From JACMLD01 sp039919885 (GTDB lineage: Bacteria; Bacteroidota; Bacteroidia; Chitinophagales; Chitinophagaceae): a stretch of DNA of 64,000 nt. Position 1 is the stretch's first letter; every line of letters starts with the position of its first letter. The notes under the pieces were generated by a model. That model did no database searches. It was not told where the DNA came from and saw only the letters and a list, made by a program, of their open reading frames with translations. The position numbers and the translations under genes are program-made. Shown here one piece after another: positions 1-9,112 of the stretch. The stretch is taken from positions 62,001 through 126,000 of the forward strand of contig JBDSEV010000015.1 in assembly GCA_039919885.1 (NCBI GenBank). Reading direction: 5' to 3'.

Positions 1-69
1 GCCGCTGGCAAAAAGCAGACTGGTAAATAACAGGCGGTATAGCGTTGGTTTTACTTTTGTCGGTTCCAT
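1..69 (-). CDS. N-terminal fragment of an exported protein, cut by the window edge
   Basis: Only the first 23 codons are present; the reading frame runs off base 1. The protein begins MEPTKVKPTLYRLLFTSLLF and continues ASG, a charged N-region followed by a hydrophobic core, so it probably carries a signal peptide or first membrane helix. It lies 60 bp downstream of the amino-acid permease on the same strand and may be transcribed with it. The family cannot be told from this fragment. Confidence 0.55.
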   Translation of the reverse strand, partial: MEPTKVKPTLYRLLFTSLLFASG

Positions 70-129
70 ACCTGATCTACGGATAATCACGGAAATTGGT
101 TCTGTTAAGGCTCCCCACGAAGTCTGCTT

Positions 130-1575
130 TTAAACACCGTTTTTACCAGTCGTTTTTCTTTTTCTAACCTGGAAATACCAGTATAAAGGAATACCCACGG
201 CGGTGATGGCGAGTCCCAGCAAGGAGTTAATTACCGGGGCTTTTCCAGAATGGTAATTGCTGATGTCATTCCACACAGTGCTTAACACATAAAATGCCGC
301 AAAAGCGATAAACAATCCTGCCAGCAATGGATAACCCCAGGCCTTGTATGGCCGGGCTGCATGGGGCATCTTCTTTCTTAAAATAAAGATGCCCACCGCT
401 CCCATCAGGTAAGCGATCCACGAAATGAAAGTAAACATATCCGCCAGCATATCAAACGAACCGCTTACAATAAGAACGGATGCCCAGAGCCCATGCAGTA
501 ACAACGCGTTCCCGGGTGTGTTGAAACGCGGGTGTTCTTTGCCGGTCCATGTTAAAAAAAGTTTATCAATGCTCATGGCATAAGTAACCCTGGCCGTGGC
601 CATGATATTGCCGTTGACGGCACCGAAGGTACAAATGACCACCATTGCAGCAACGATTGCGCCGCTGGTATTGCCCAACGCCACCGAAATGGCATCAGCC
701 GCCACCAGTGAAGCGCCAGCCATTTTTTCTACCGGCAATACGTAGAGATAAGCCTGGTTTACCAGGATATAGGCAACCATGCATGCAGACACGCCGATGA
801 ATAAACTACGCGGAATGGTTTTCTGCGGATTGCTGATCTCGCCTCCTACAAATGTTATGTTTATCCATCCGTCATACGCCATAAACGCGCCGGTCAATGC
901 GCCTATCAACCCACTTAATAAACCAATGCTTTCTTTTGGATGCATCGCACGAATAAAGTTTTCTGAGGAACCTTTGCCGGAAAAAAAAATGCCAAACACC
1001 AGTGCAGCGATCACCAGCATCTTTATTACGGTGGAAATGACCTGCAATGCACTGCCCGCACGTACGCTGATATAATTTAGGAAGGTTAAAGTAATAACAA
1101 GTGCTACGGCCAGTGCTTTTACGCCAAGGTTTTCCAACGGGTAAAGATTGCCCAGCAACGGCAGGTGGATGGCAATGGAATGTTCGGCAGCTGCGCCCAG
1201 CCTGGGCAACTGCAAAAAATAATCAGCGTACTGCGAACATACAAATGCAATGGCCGCCACGGCAGCTGTGTTGATAACAGCAAAAGCCGCCCATCCATAT
1301 AAAAAGGCAATAAACCTGCCGTACATGTGTTTAAAATATACGTACTGGCCCCCGGTTTCCGGCAACATTGCACCTACTTCTGCATAAATCAGTGCGCCAA
1401 TCAATGAAAACAACCCGGCTATTATCCAAACTGCGGTCATCCATAACGGTGAGCCTACCTGTGCGGCCATGGTAGCCGGTTTCATAAACACGCCTGAACC
1501 GATGATACTGCCAATAATAATAGAAACGGCCGGCCATAAGCCGATGGTTTTTTTGAGCTGCTGTTGGTCCATCAT
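130..1575 (-). CDS. APC-family amino acid permease
   Basis: A 481-residue integral membrane protein of the amino acid-polyamine-organocation superfamily, expected to move an amino acid across the inner membrane by proton symport or exchange. The N-terminal helix has the family's unwound substrate-binding motif GSIIGSGVF at residues 22-30, and about twelve hydrophobic segments follow. Length and composition resemble the LAT-like/YfnA group of bacterial permeases. The substrate cannot be deduced from sequence alone. The C-terminus is basic (VRKRKTTGKNG). Two Met codons stand in tandem at the start and either could initiate. The next gene upstream is divergent. Confidence 0.88.
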   Translation of the reverse strand: MMDQQQLKKTIGLWPAVSIIIGSIIGSGVFMKPATMAAQVGSPLWMTAVWIIAGLFSLIGALIYAEVGAMLPETGGQYVYFKHMYGRFIAFLYGWAAFAVINTAAVAAIAFVCSQYADYFLQLPRLGAAAEHSIAIHLPLLGNLYPLENLGVKALAVALVITLTFLNYISVRAGSALQVISTVIKMLVIAALVFGIFFSGKGSSENFIRAMHPKESIGLLSGLIGALTGAFMAYDGWINITFVGGEISNPQKTIPRSLFIGVSACMVAYILVNQAYLYVLPVEKMAGASLVAADAISVALGNTSGAIVAAMVVICTFGAVNGNIMATARVTYAMSIDKLFLTWTGKEHPRFNTPGNALLLHGLWASVLIVSGSFDMLADMFTFISWIAYLMGAVGIFILRKKMPHAARPYKAWGYPLLAGLFIAFAAFYVLSTVWNDISNYHSGKAPVINSLLGLAITAVGIPLYWYFQVRKRKTTGKNGV

Positions 1576-1719
1576 TGTATGCTGTGCGATGAAGATAAGA
1601 AACCGTTGAAATAATCGACCGCAATCTGTGAAATCAACTGTTTCGCAGCGTGGTTGGGTTAGGCGGCTAAAAAAGGACTACGTGAAATAAAACGCAGCTG
1701 AAGCATTAACTTTATTGGT

Positions 1720-2682
1720 ATGAACCACCTATGGTCGCAGATAGTCGTCAATACGGTTTACCGAAAAAAAAGCAAACACCAGGCATTGTCTCCTTTTGAG
1801 CTGGCAAAAGGGGTGCGGGAATTTCGTTTGAATGTTTGGCGGCAGATCAAAGATGGCCTGCTCATTACGGCGGGTATTTTTTGCGCGGGTTTTGGACTTA
1901 AAAGCTTCCTGCTGCCTGCCAAATTTATTGATGGCGGCGCTACCGGCATTTCACTGATGATTTCGGAGCTCACGGTTTTAAAACTGCCGGTGGTGCTCGT
2001 ACTTATAAATATTCCTTTTGTACTGCTGGGGTTGATTGTTATTGATAAAACATTTGCCATTAAAGCCAGCCTCGCCATCGTTGGCCTGGCCATCTGCACG
2101 GCATTTTTTCCGTTCCCCGATGTAACCCATGATAAATTGTTGGTGGCGGTCTTTGGCGGATTTTTTCTCGGTGCTGGTATCGGTTTATCCGTACGCGGCG
2201 GCGCTGTACTGGATGGCACAGAAGTACTGGCTATATTCCTGAGCCGAAGGTCTAGCCTTACCATCGGCGATATCATCCTTGCTTTCAATATTATTATATT
2301 TTGCGTTGCTGCGTGGTTGCTTTCGGTAGAGACGGCCCTGTACTCTGTACTCACTTACCTGGCCGCAGCCAAAACAGTCGATTTTATTATTGAGGGTATT
2401 GAGGAATATACAGGCGTTACCATTATATCCGTTAAGAATGATCTCATCCGCAAAATGATTACAGACGATATGGGCAGGGGCGTTACCGTATACCGTGGCA
2501 AAAGAGGATACGGCAAAAGTGGCGAAACTTATGACATCGACATTGTTTACACGGTGATAACAAGGCTGGAAGTAAGTAAATTAAATGCTGCGATTGAACG
2601 CATCGATCCACATGCATTTGTGGTGAGAAATTCTGTAAAAGATACCAAAGGAGGCATGATAAAGAAACGGCGATTGCATTAA
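1720..2682 (+). CDS. YitT family membrane protein (DUF161 + DUF2179)
   Basis: A 320-residue membrane protein with a basic N-terminal extension of about 45 residues, then five or six hydrophobic segments with the YitT signature (GLKSFLLPAKFIDGGATGIS, and later GAGIGLSVRGGAVLDGTEVL). A soluble C-terminal domain of about 90 residues matches DUF2179, including VTVYRGKRGYGKSGE and VVRNSVKDTKGG. Members are common in Bacillota and Bacteroidota and their biochemical role is unresolved; transport or small-ligand sensing has been suggested. It is divergent from the permease. A near-consensus -7 box, TAACTTTA, lies shortly before the start. The final residues (KKRRLH) are basic. Confidence 0.85.
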   Translation: MNHLWSQIVVNTVYRKKSKHQALSPFELAKGVREFRLNVWRQIKDGLLITAGIFCAGFGLKSFLLPAKFIDGGATGISLMISELTVLKLPVVLVLINIPFVLLGLIVIDKTFAIKASLAIVGLAICTAFFPFPDVTHDKLLVAVFGGFFLGAGIGLSVRGGAVLDGTEVLAIFLSRRSSLTIGDIILAFNIIIFCVAAWLLSVETALYSVLTYLAAAKTVDFIIEGIEEYTGVTIISVKNDLIRKMITDDMGRGVTVYRGKRGYGKSGETYDIDIVYTVITRLEVSKLNAAIERIDPHAFVVRNSVKDTKGGMIKKRRLH

Positions 2683-2766
2683 CTGGTATCGGTGGATGAC
2701 CTGCCGGGCATAAACAATATTCCAGTAACTTCAACTTTAATTTATTTAAAACTTAAATCTACCAGG

Positions 2767-3867
2767 ATGCAAAACCAATCCAGAAGAAAAGCAGTCAAAT
2801 TACTGGCAGCAGGTAGTGGCGCACTACTGTTTGGCGCGGATCTGCTACTGCCCGGCATGCGTAAAAAAGAAAAGTTGGGTGTTGCATTGGTGGGACTTGG
2901 GTACTACAGTACTGATTTGCTGGCCCCGGCATTACAGCAAACAAAAAACTGCTGGTTGGCGGGCATTGTTACCGGCACCCCTTCCAAAGCCCTTGCTTGG
3001 AAAGAAAAATACAATATACCCGACAAGAACATTTACAATTACGAAAACTTTGATACCATCGCCAACAATCCGGACATTGATGTGGTGTATGTTGTATTAC
3101 CGCCTTCTATGCACCGCGAGTACGTGATAAAAGCGGCCAATGCAGGCAAAGAGGTATGGTGTGAAAAACCAATGGCGATCAACGAAAAGGAATGCAGGGA
3201 AATGATTGATGCATGCAAGAAAAATAAAAAATCACTGGCCATAGGCTACCGGTTGCAGCATGAGCCCAATACAAAGGAATACAGGCGCATCGTAAACCAA
3301 CACTTGTTGGGTAAGGTAAAGCAGGTCGACTGTGCCGCCGGTTACCGCGACAACCGGACGGATCACTGGAAGCAGAAAAAAGAAATGGGCGGTGGCGTGT
3401 CTTACGATATGGGTGTATACGCCATACAGGGCGCACGCCTGGGCACGGGCATGGAGCCCATTGCCATTGTAAGCGCAAAAACGTCTACTACACGTCCGGA
3501 AATTTATAAAAATGGATTAGACGAAACAATGGAAGCGACGTTGGAATTTCCGGGTGGCGTACTTGCGAACATAAAAGCAACCTTTGGCGAGGGTGTCAAT
3601 TTCATGAATATTCAATGCGAGAAAGGCGATATTAAACTGGCGCCCTATTCCGACTACAACGGAATTAAAGGCACCAGTCCGCTGGGTGAAATCTATACCC
3701 CGTACGCGGTGCCCTCTCAGCAGGCAATGCAAATGGATGATGATGCGCTGGCCATCATGCAAAAAAAACCGATGCAGGTGCCGGGAGAAGAAGGGCTGCG
3801 TGATATACGAATTGTGGAGGCCATTTACAAAGCTGTCGCTACCGGTAAACGAGTTGATTTGAAATAA
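2767..3867 (+). CDS. Gfo/Idh/MocA family oxidoreductase with Tat-type signal
   Basis: An NAD(P)-dependent sugar or polyol oxidoreductase of the glucose-fructose oxidoreductase type. With the start at 2767 the N-terminus reads MQNQSRRKAVKLLAAGSGAL, a twin-arginine signal with a hydrophobic stretch. The upstream in-frame ATG at 2692 would add 25 unrelated residues and is disfavoured. The Rossmann motif GLGYYS lies at residues 43-48 and the family's EKP motif (EVWCEKPMA) at about 132-134. GYRLQHEPN follows. The protein is likely exported folded with its cofactor to the periplasm. Five bases separate it from the agmatinase-like gene, so the two are probably co-transcribed. The substrate is unknown. 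Confidence 0.88.
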   Translation: MQNQSRRKAVKLLAAGSGALLFGADLLLPGMRKKEKLGVALVGLGYYSTDLLAPALQQTKNCWLAGIVTGTPSKALAWKEKYNIPDKNIYNYENFDTIANNPDIDVVYVVLPPSMHREYVIKAANAGKEVWCEKPMAINEKECREMIDACKKNKKSLAIGYRLQHEPNTKEYRRIVNQHLLGKVKQVDCAAGYRDNRTDHWKQKKEMGGGVSYDMGVYAIQGARLGTGMEPIAIVSAKTSTTRPEIYKNGLDETMEATLEFPGGVLANIKATFGEGVNFMNIQCEKGDIKLAPYSDYNGIKGTSPLGEIYTPYAVPSQQAMQMDDDALAIMQKKPMQVPGEEGLRDIRIVEAIYKAVATGKRVDLK

Positions 3868-3872
3868 TAGCC

Positions 3873-4667
3873 ATGGTTCAATTGCTGGGCATACCTTATG
3901 ATCATAATTCTTCTTTTTTAAGAGGGCCGGCTTTGGCACCCGCAAGAATAAGACTGATGGACAAAGAAGGGTCAGCCAATGCTTTTGCGGAAAACGGAAA
4001 GGAAATAAAAGAAGTCTTCACATATAACGACGCCGGTGATGTGGTGTTTGAAGACATTCAACCCGAAAAAGTATTCGCGGCAATTAAGAATAAAATGCGT
4101 CACCTGCTGCAAGCCGGTCATCAGGTTATGGCACTGGGTGGCGACCATTCCATCAGCTACCCGGTAATAGATGCTTATGCGGAAAAGTATCCTGGCTTAC
4201 ACGTGCTCCACCTGGATGCGCACACTGACTTGTACGATAATTTTGACAACAACCCATTTTCCCACGCATCTCCCTTTGCGCGGCTCCTGGAAACTGGAAA
4301 ATTAGGCTCCCTCACGCAGGCAGGCATTCGTACTGCCACCGCGCACCACCATGCCCAGGCAAAAAAATATGGCGTGCGCATGATAGAAATGAAAAACATT
4401 GGTGTTAGTTTTTTAGAGCACTTGTCAGCACCTTTATATATTTCATTGGATCTGGACGTGCTGGATCCTGCCTTTGCGCCCGGTGTTTCACATCATGAAC
4501 CCGGCGGCCTAAGTACAAGGGAACTGTTGAATATTATTGCACAAATTAACCTGCCGCTGGTGGGCGCAGATATAGTAGAATACAACCCGGTACGCGATGT
4601 TAATAATATGACTGCCATGGTTGCGTATAAATTAATGAAGGAACTGATCAGTAAAATGGTGCAATAG
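3873..4667 (+). CDS. arginase/agmatinase family ureohydrolase
   Basis: A 264-residue ureohydrolase that would hydrolyse a guanidino compound, releasing urea, at a binuclear manganese centre. The metal ligands are visible: GGDHS near residues 89-93, DAHTD near 115-119 and DLDVLDPAFAPG near 193-204. The SHASPFARL segment resembles agmatinase more than arginase, so agmatine is the best guess; formiminoglutamase or another guanidino acid remains possible. It is somewhat shorter than E. coli SpeB (306). It follows the Gfo/Idh/MocA gene after five bases. The functional link between the two is not obvious. Confidence 0.85.
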   Translation: MVQLLGIPYDHNSSFLRGPALAPARIRLMDKEGSANAFAENGKEIKEVFTYNDAGDVVFEDIQPEKVFAAIKNKMRHLLQAGHQVMALGGDHSISYPVIDAYAEKYPGLHVLHLDAHTDLYDNFDNNPFSHASPFARLLETGKLGSLTQAGIRTATAHHHAQAKKYGVRMIEMKNIGVSFLEHLSAPLYISLDLDVLDPAFAPGVSHHEPGGLSTRELLNIIAQINLPLVGADIVEYNPVRDVNNMTAMVAYKLMKELISKMVQ

Positions 4668-4758
4668 CAGTAACGTGTATGCGAATCCAGCAAACAGCGC
4701 ACCTTGCACAAATTTCAATAGGAACTACGCCAGGTAATATTTTAATCGATCTGTTTAC

Positions 4759-5364
4759 TCAACCCAGCAGATAGCGCAGGAGCGCGAATAAACCAAGTGC
4801 TACCATAATAAACCCAGGCAATTTTTTTAGCAGTTCACTTTTTTGCTGAATAATGGTCACCACTTTATTGGCCAGGTAGGCAACTGATACAAGCAGGGTA
4901 AAAACGCCCAATGATACACCGGCGAGATAACTGTGCAGTTGAAAATTAGTTGATAAATCTATCCAATGCTGACTTTTTAAAAAAGCAGTGACGCCCATCC
5001 AGAAAGGCATTGCAAGCGGATTAAGAATTCCAAGGGCAAGACCCCGCCGGAATCCGCTATTGTTGAAATGTTGGGTAAATGCAGAAGGTTGCGCTGCGGC
5101 CCGTATGGCAAGTATGCCAAGTGTAAGCATAACAACTGCCGCAATCAACTGAAAATTTCTAACTACCACCGGCGAGGCGGTAATAAACGCTTCAAATTTT
5201 ACTGCCAGCCAGGCATACCCGTATTCTATAAACGCAGCGGCAGCCGCGAGCCTCAAGGCAACATGCGGTTTTTTATCAAGTCCAAGCTGAACTGCACTAA
5301 GGTTAATGGTGCCGGGTGTGAGCGAACCGGTAAAGCTGAAAAAGAAAGAAAAGAAAAAATTCAC
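4759..5364 (-). CDS. LysE/RhtB-type amino acid exporter
   Basis: A 201-residue membrane protein with about six hydrophobic segments and the LysE superfamily start (FSFTGSLTPGTINLSAVQLGL), where the TPG motif lies at the end of helix 1. NPLAMPFWMGV in the middle matches the second conserved Asn-Pro turn of the family. Such carriers export basic or neutral amino acids or metabolites. The gene stands alone, convergent with the agmatinase-like gene, and no hairpin terminator was found in the 91 bp between them. The substrate is undetermined. Confidence 0.8.
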   Translation of the reverse strand: MNFFFSFFFSFTGSLTPGTINLSAVQLGLDKKPHVALRLAAAAAFIEYGYAWLAVKFEAFITASPVVVRNFQLIAAVVMLTLGILAIRAAAQPSAFTQHFNNSGFRRGLALGILNPLAMPFWMGVTAFLKSQHWIDLSTNFQLHSYLAGVSLGVFTLLVSVAYLANKVVTIIQQKSELLKKLPGFIMVALGLFALLRYLLG

Positions 5365-5439
5365 TTGTCAATTTTACCGGCTAGCGGGATAAAAGAGTAA
5401 TCTGCAAATACCGGATACAACCAGCCGGTCACGGCCAGA

Positions 5440-5823
5440 TCATTTTATTGTCAATTTTTTATCAGCAGCTTTCCACGCCTGTATGCCGCCCTCCAGGTTT
5501 ACGATTTCCTTAAATCCATTGGCTGCGAGCCAATCGGCAGCTTTGCCACTGCGAATTCCGCTCAGGCAATATAAATAAACAGGAGCAGCCTTATCCAGTT
5601 TCTTCACTTGCTGCGCAAACTGTTTTTCATTTTGCCAGTCTGCATTCAGCGCGCCTTTAATATAACCTGACTTAAATTCCTCCGGGGTTCTTACATCCAG
5701 CAGTTGTGCGCCGCCGGCTTGAACCGCTTTTTCAAAATCGTTCACCGGTAACACAGTTTTTTGCTGGGCTATGCCGCCTAAAGCGAGCAGTATACACAAA
5801 ACAAAGGTGGTGGCTGTTTTCAT
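5440..5823 (-). CDS. exported single-domain rhodanese
   Basis: A 127-residue protein with a signal peptide (MKTATTFVLCILLALGGIAQ) followed by one rhodanese domain. The active-site loop CLSGIRS begins at Cys86, the persulfide-carrying cysteine, and LLDVRTPEEF at about 41-50 is the usual CH2-like motif. Periplasmic single-domain rhodaneses act as sulfur carriers or in redox and cyanide handling; the partner here is unknown. It lies downstream of and on the same strand as the GhoS-like small gene, with a gap of about 110 bp. Confidence 0.88.
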   Translation of the reverse strand: MKTATTFVLCILLALGGIAQQKTVLPVNDFEKAVQAGGAQLLDVRTPEEFKSGYIKGALNADWQNEKQFAQQVKKLDKAAPVYLYCLSGIRSGKAADWLAANGFKEIVNLEGGIQAWKAADKKLTIK

Positions 5824-5937
5824 AATAGATCAGTTTAAATATTCAGCGCAGAATACTGCATGTAAACCTAGTCTTTTTACCAATTGAATCACAAATTCTA
5901 CCTAAAAAAAACGCTGCGGCCTGCTTAACAGCGCATC

Positions 5938-6195
5938 TTACCCACCCTTGCTTTTCATAACGGTAAAGGAGTAGTCGCGCCCCGTTTTGCGGATGGCCCT
6001 GTATACGGCATTGGCCACATCACTTAAACTGATATTGCCCCTGTAGTTGTATTCGCCTTTGTTAACTTTATCCGGGCTCACCCATAAATTCTTCTTCTTT
6101 AAAATAGCGGGATCCTTTTCTATTGCCCTGTTCAGGGTTTCGTAATCGGTTTCTGCCGCACTGTGCAATTGTATTCTTGCTGTAAACTTAGACAT
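5938..6195 (-). CDS. small hypothetical protein, possibly GhoS/DUF2622-like
   Basis: An 85-residue soluble protein starting MSKFTARIQLHSAAETDYET. The upstream in-frame Met at 6273 adds 26 residues of low plausibility, so 6195 is preferred. The pattern of an N-terminal beta strand with a short amphipathic motif, then DYETLNRAIEKD, then a Tyr-containing strand (GEYNYRGN), then a helix (LSDVANAVYRAIRKTG), resembles small ferredoxin-like proteins of the DUF2622/GhoS type. In E. coli GhoS is an antitoxin RNase. The similarity is by eye only and no toxin partner is adjacent. Treat the function as unknown. Confidence 0.6.
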   Translation of the reverse strand: MSKFTARIQLHSAAETDYETLNRAIEKDPAILKKKNLWVSPDKVNKGEYNYRGNISLSDVANAVYRAIRKTGRDYSFTVMKSKGG

Positions 6196-6534
6196 CGCTG
6201 ATAGATTAATTTCTATTATAAACTTGTTACAACGAAATGTATAAAAGGTTGAAAGGTTGCCTTGTTTTAGCAACTTATTATCAAATTCCCGGGCTGGTGA
6301 ATGATTTACATAATGGTTGCGAAGATAAATCCGGGAAATAGCTGACCGGTTGGTTTATCGGCAACAACAGCATCCCGCAGATGCCCGGCACGCAGGTCTT
6401 GTTTCAGGGGAAAAATATGCCATTATTACGGGTTCAAACATACAGTCTACTGACTTAGTAGACAAATGTACGGCACATTAAGTGCTTTCCAAAAAAAGCT
6501 GTTAGAATAAATGCTTTTTACAGCCGCGAGTGTT

Positions 6535-6542
6535 TAATTTTG
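6535..6542 (+). promoter_or_regulatory. -7 box TAATTTTG for the aldo/keto reductase gene
   Basis: A perfect match to the Bacteroidota TAnnTTTG element, 48 bp before the ATG at 6591. The upstream -33 region is T-rich rather than a clean TTTG. Inferred from consensus only. Confidence 0.45.
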
Positions 6543-6590
6543 ATAACATCCTGTAATAGCCGATTATTGCAGTTATCATAAAAAAGCAGC

Positions 6591-7484
6591 ATGGAAAAGA
6601 TTTATTTGAGCGACTCCGGACCAAAAGTTTCACCTGCCATCTATGGTTTTTACAGGTGGACAACAGAAGCACCCAATACCCAGCAATCAATGGAAAGAAT
6701 TGTAAACCTATGCCTTGAACTGGGTATCAATACTTTTGACCACGCGGATATTTACGGCTCTTACCAGTGCGAAGAAATATTCGGGAACCTGATTAGCGCA
6801 AAATCTTTTAAGCGCGAGGACATTGTGCTGTTCACCAAATGCGGCCTCCGTTTACCCAACGCGTCAGAACCGGGCATCCGGGTAAAACACTATGATACTT
6901 CGAGGGAGCACATTCTTAAAAGCGTAGACAACTCCCTGCGCAAACTAAAAACCGACTACATCGATATTTTTCTCCTCGATCACCTGGATCCCTTCTCCAG
7001 CCTGGAAGAAACAGCCCTCACCCTTTCGCAACTAAAGGATTCCGGAAAGGTGAGAAATATCGGCGTCAGCAATTTTTCCGTTTTCCAGCACCAGCTGCTG
7101 GCGTCCTACCTGCGCGTACCAATCGTAACCAATCACATTGAACTCAACCTGCTCAATACTTCCGCACTGGACAACGGACAGGTGGATTATATCAAACAGC
7201 GGTACATGCGCCCACTTGCTTCTGCCCCACTCGCCGGCGGCAGAATAGCAACCGGAACAGACGAAGAGGCCATCAGGGTACGCAGAAAACTGGTTGAAAT
7301 AGCAAAAAAATACGATGCAGATATTGAATCCATTGCAGTTGCCTGGCTGGTAAAATTTGGCGCCCTGCCGCTGATCGGTACCACCAATGAGCAACGTATC
7401 AGGAACATTGTGGACGCATTTAAAATAGACCTTGACAGGCAGGATTGGTACGAACTCTATGCCGCCTCCAGGGGTGAATTGTAA
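6591..7484 (+). CDS. aldo/keto reductase (YdhF-like)
   Basis: A 297-residue NADPH-dependent oxidoreductase of the (beta/alpha)8 aldo/keto reductase superfamily. The catalytic tetrad is visible: Asp50 and Tyr55 in FDHADIYG, Lys83 in LFTKCG and His131 in LLDHLDP. The cofactor-binding GVSNFS, and IGTTNEQRI near the C-terminus, are also present. It most resembles the YdhF group, with broad carbonyl substrates. It is a single-gene unit with its own promoter at about 6535, followed by a stem-loop at 7537. The physiological substrate is unknown. Confidence 0.88.
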   Translation: MEKIYLSDSGPKVSPAIYGFYRWTTEAPNTQQSMERIVNLCLELGINTFDHADIYGSYQCEEIFGNLISAKSFKREDIVLFTKCGLRLPNASEPGIRVKHYDTSREHILKSVDNSLRKLKTDYIDIFLLDHLDPFSSLEETALTLSQLKDSGKVRNIGVSNFSVFQHQLLASYLRVPIVTNHIELNLLNTSALDNGQVDYIKQRYMRPLASAPLAGGRIATGTDEEAIRVRRKLVEIAKKYDADIESIAVAWLVKFGALPLIGTTNEQRIRNIVDAFKIDLDRQDWYELYAASRGEL

Positions 7485-7536
7485 GCCCGCAGCCGCTTGC
7501 AATTATTCATACGCAAAAGAATATTCTTTACTAATA

Positions 7537-7558
7537 AACCGGGCAAAAATGCCCGGTT
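7537..7558. terminator. stem-loop between convergent genes
   Basis: A 9-bp perfect stem AACCGGGCA / TGCCCGGTT with an AAAA loop sits between the aldo/keto reductase (+) and the cystathionine gamma-synthase gene (-). T-runs on either side are short, so termination may be inefficient. Confidence 0.55.
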
Positions 7559-7609
7559 GACTGTCCTGACTTTTTACCACCGGGAGAAATCATACATTCC
7601 TGATTGTTT

Positions 7610-8806
7610 TCACCCTCCGTGAATGGGCGTCAGCTGCTCCCGAAAATTCCTGCTGCTACTGGTTAGTTTTTCAAATGTCTGTTCCAGATCAGCAATCAGG
7701 TCTTCCGCGTCTTCTAACCCTACCGACAACCGGACGAGGCTGTCTGTTACGCCGGCAGTCCGGCGTTTTTCTGCTGGTATCGATTTGTGGGTCATGCTGG
7801 CAGGGTGGCACAGCAAACTTTTAATACCACCGAGGCTTTCCGCCAGCTTGAACAACCCGGTGGCCGTAACAAACAAGTTTGCAGCAACTGCGGTATCTTC
7901 TTTCAGCGAAAAAGAAACAATACCACCGAAACCAGTTGCCTGCCTGGCCGCTACATCATGATTGGGATGGTTTGGCAGACCCGGGTAATAGACCTTCCCT
8001 ACTGCGGGATGTTGCTGCAGCCAGTTGGCCACGGCCAAAGCATTTGCACAATGTTGTTTGATGCGCAGCGGCAGTGTTTCAATGCCGCGGATGAGCAACC
8101 AGCTGTCGAACGGGGATAGAATTGCACCGCATGCGTTTTGCAGAAATTTAATTTCATCACCCAATATCTTGTCTTTTGTAACTACACAACCTGCAATCAG
8201 GTCGCTGTGACCGCCCAGGTATTTGGTAGCTGAGTGTACAACGATATCAGCACCCAATAGCAGCGGCTGTTGCAACAGCGGTGTAGCAAAAGTATTGTCG
8301 ACACACAGTAGGCATCCACTGGCCTTTGCTATTGTAGCAATCGCTGCAATGTCGGCTACTTTAAGGGTAGGATTAGTTGGGGTCTCCACCCAGATCAGTT
8401 TTGTCTTGCTGGTAATGGCGTTGAAAACATTTTCGGTGCTGGTGGCATCAACATAGACGACCGAGATCCCAAATTTTTCATACACACGGGAAAAGAGGCG
8501 AAAAGCCCCACCGTAAATATCGTCCACGGCAACAATTTCATCACCAGTTCGTAATAGTTTTACGACCGCGTCAACGGCTGCCAGTCCGCTGCTAAATGCA
8601 ATGCCGGTATGGCCGTTTTCGAGTTTTGCAAGCAACTGTTCTGCTACTGCCCGGGTAGGATTATTGGTACGCGCATAATCATATCCTTTGTTTACACCAG
8701 GCGCTTCCTGTTCAAAAGTGGAGGTTTGGTAGATGGGCACTGAAATAGCACCGGTTAAAGGATCTACGGGAATACTGTGGATCAATTGTGTTGCGGTAAT
8801 GCTCAT
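7610..8806 (-). CDS. metB: cystathionine gamma-synthase (trans-sulfuration PLP enzyme)
   Basis: A 398-residue Cys/Met-metabolism PLP enzyme. The PLP-binding lysine is Lys195 in HSATKYLGGH. YDYARTNNPTR (residues 42-52) and the SSGLAAV phosphate-binding region are present. It would join cysteine to an activated homoserine to give cystathionine; a gamma-lyase activity cannot be excluded from sequence. The control region favours methionine synthesis: the gene is preceded by a SAM-I riboswitch and intrinsic terminator (8879-9096), so it should be off when S-adenosylmethionine is high. The metX and metZ genes at 16377-19154 would supply the acylated substrate and a parallel direct-sulfhydrylation route. 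Confidence 0.85.
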   Translation of the reverse strand: MSITATQLIHSIPVDPLTGAISVPIYQTSTFEQEAPGVNKGYDYARTNNPTRAVAEQLLAKLENGHTGIAFSSGLAAVDAVVKLLRTGDEIVAVDDIYGGAFRLFSRVYEKFGISVVYVDATSTENVFNAITSKTKLIWVETPTNPTLKVADIAAIATIAKASGCLLCVDNTFATPLLQQPLLLGADIVVHSATKYLGGHSDLIAGCVVTKDKILGDEIKFLQNACGAILSPFDSWLLIRGIETLPLRIKQHCANALAVANWLQQHPAVGKVYYPGLPNHPNHDVAARQATGFGGIVSFSLKEDTAVAANLFVTATGLFKLAESLGGIKSLLCHPASMTHKSIPAEKRRTAGVTDSLVRLSVGLEDAEDLIADLEQTFEKLTSSSRNFREQLTPIHGG

Positions 8807-8878
8807 ACTTCATTGGTTTTTGTTTGATGAATAATATTGCTTACCAATGAAAGGCGGGTGCAATCGTACAGAAGGTTC

Positions 8879-8913
8879 AAAAAAAAACCCTTCTGATGAT
8901 CGTCAGAAGGGTT
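8879..8913 (-). terminator. expression-platform terminator of the SAM riboswitch
   Basis: On the minus strand an 11-bp perfect stem (AACCCTTCTGA / TCAGAAGGGTT, 6-nt loop) is followed by about nine Ts. It lies between the riboswitch aptamer and metB, where a SAM-stabilised aptamer would allow termination. Confidence 0.85.
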
Positions 8914-8949
8914 AAAAATATAGTAGCACTAATTTTAAACACGGTACTG

Positions 8950-9096
8950 ACTTATCGGTCCCGGTTTACTGTGAAATAAAACAGGATGGATTTGGCACCT
9001 TGCCGGTATTGCGCAACACAATTTTATTATGAAGTACAAATCCGGCAGGTTGTCAAGGCGTCTTTGGGCCATTACCCTCAGCCTTTCTTGATAAGT
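8950..9096 (-). ncRNA. SAM-I (S-box) riboswitch aptamer
   Basis: The minus strand carries the S-box core in order. The P1 strand ACTTATC (9096-9090) leads into AAGA, then GCTGAGGGTAATGGCCC (the kink-turn and GGCCC element), AAAGACGCC, TTGACAACCTGCCGG, and after a variable P3 region AAGGTGCCAAATCC. It closes with GATAAGT (8956-8950), which pairs perfectly over 7 bp with the first strand. The order and spacing match the SAM-I consensus. A promoter lies immediately upstream (9113-9144) and an intrinsic terminator downstream (8879-8913). It controls metB only. Confidence 0.93.
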
Positions 9097-9112
9097 ATGT
9101 AAAGAACTGGAA

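Noticed and set aside
1758..2354. 198-codon minus-strand frame opposite YitT
   Set aside because: Long but antisense to a recognised gene and with no family features.
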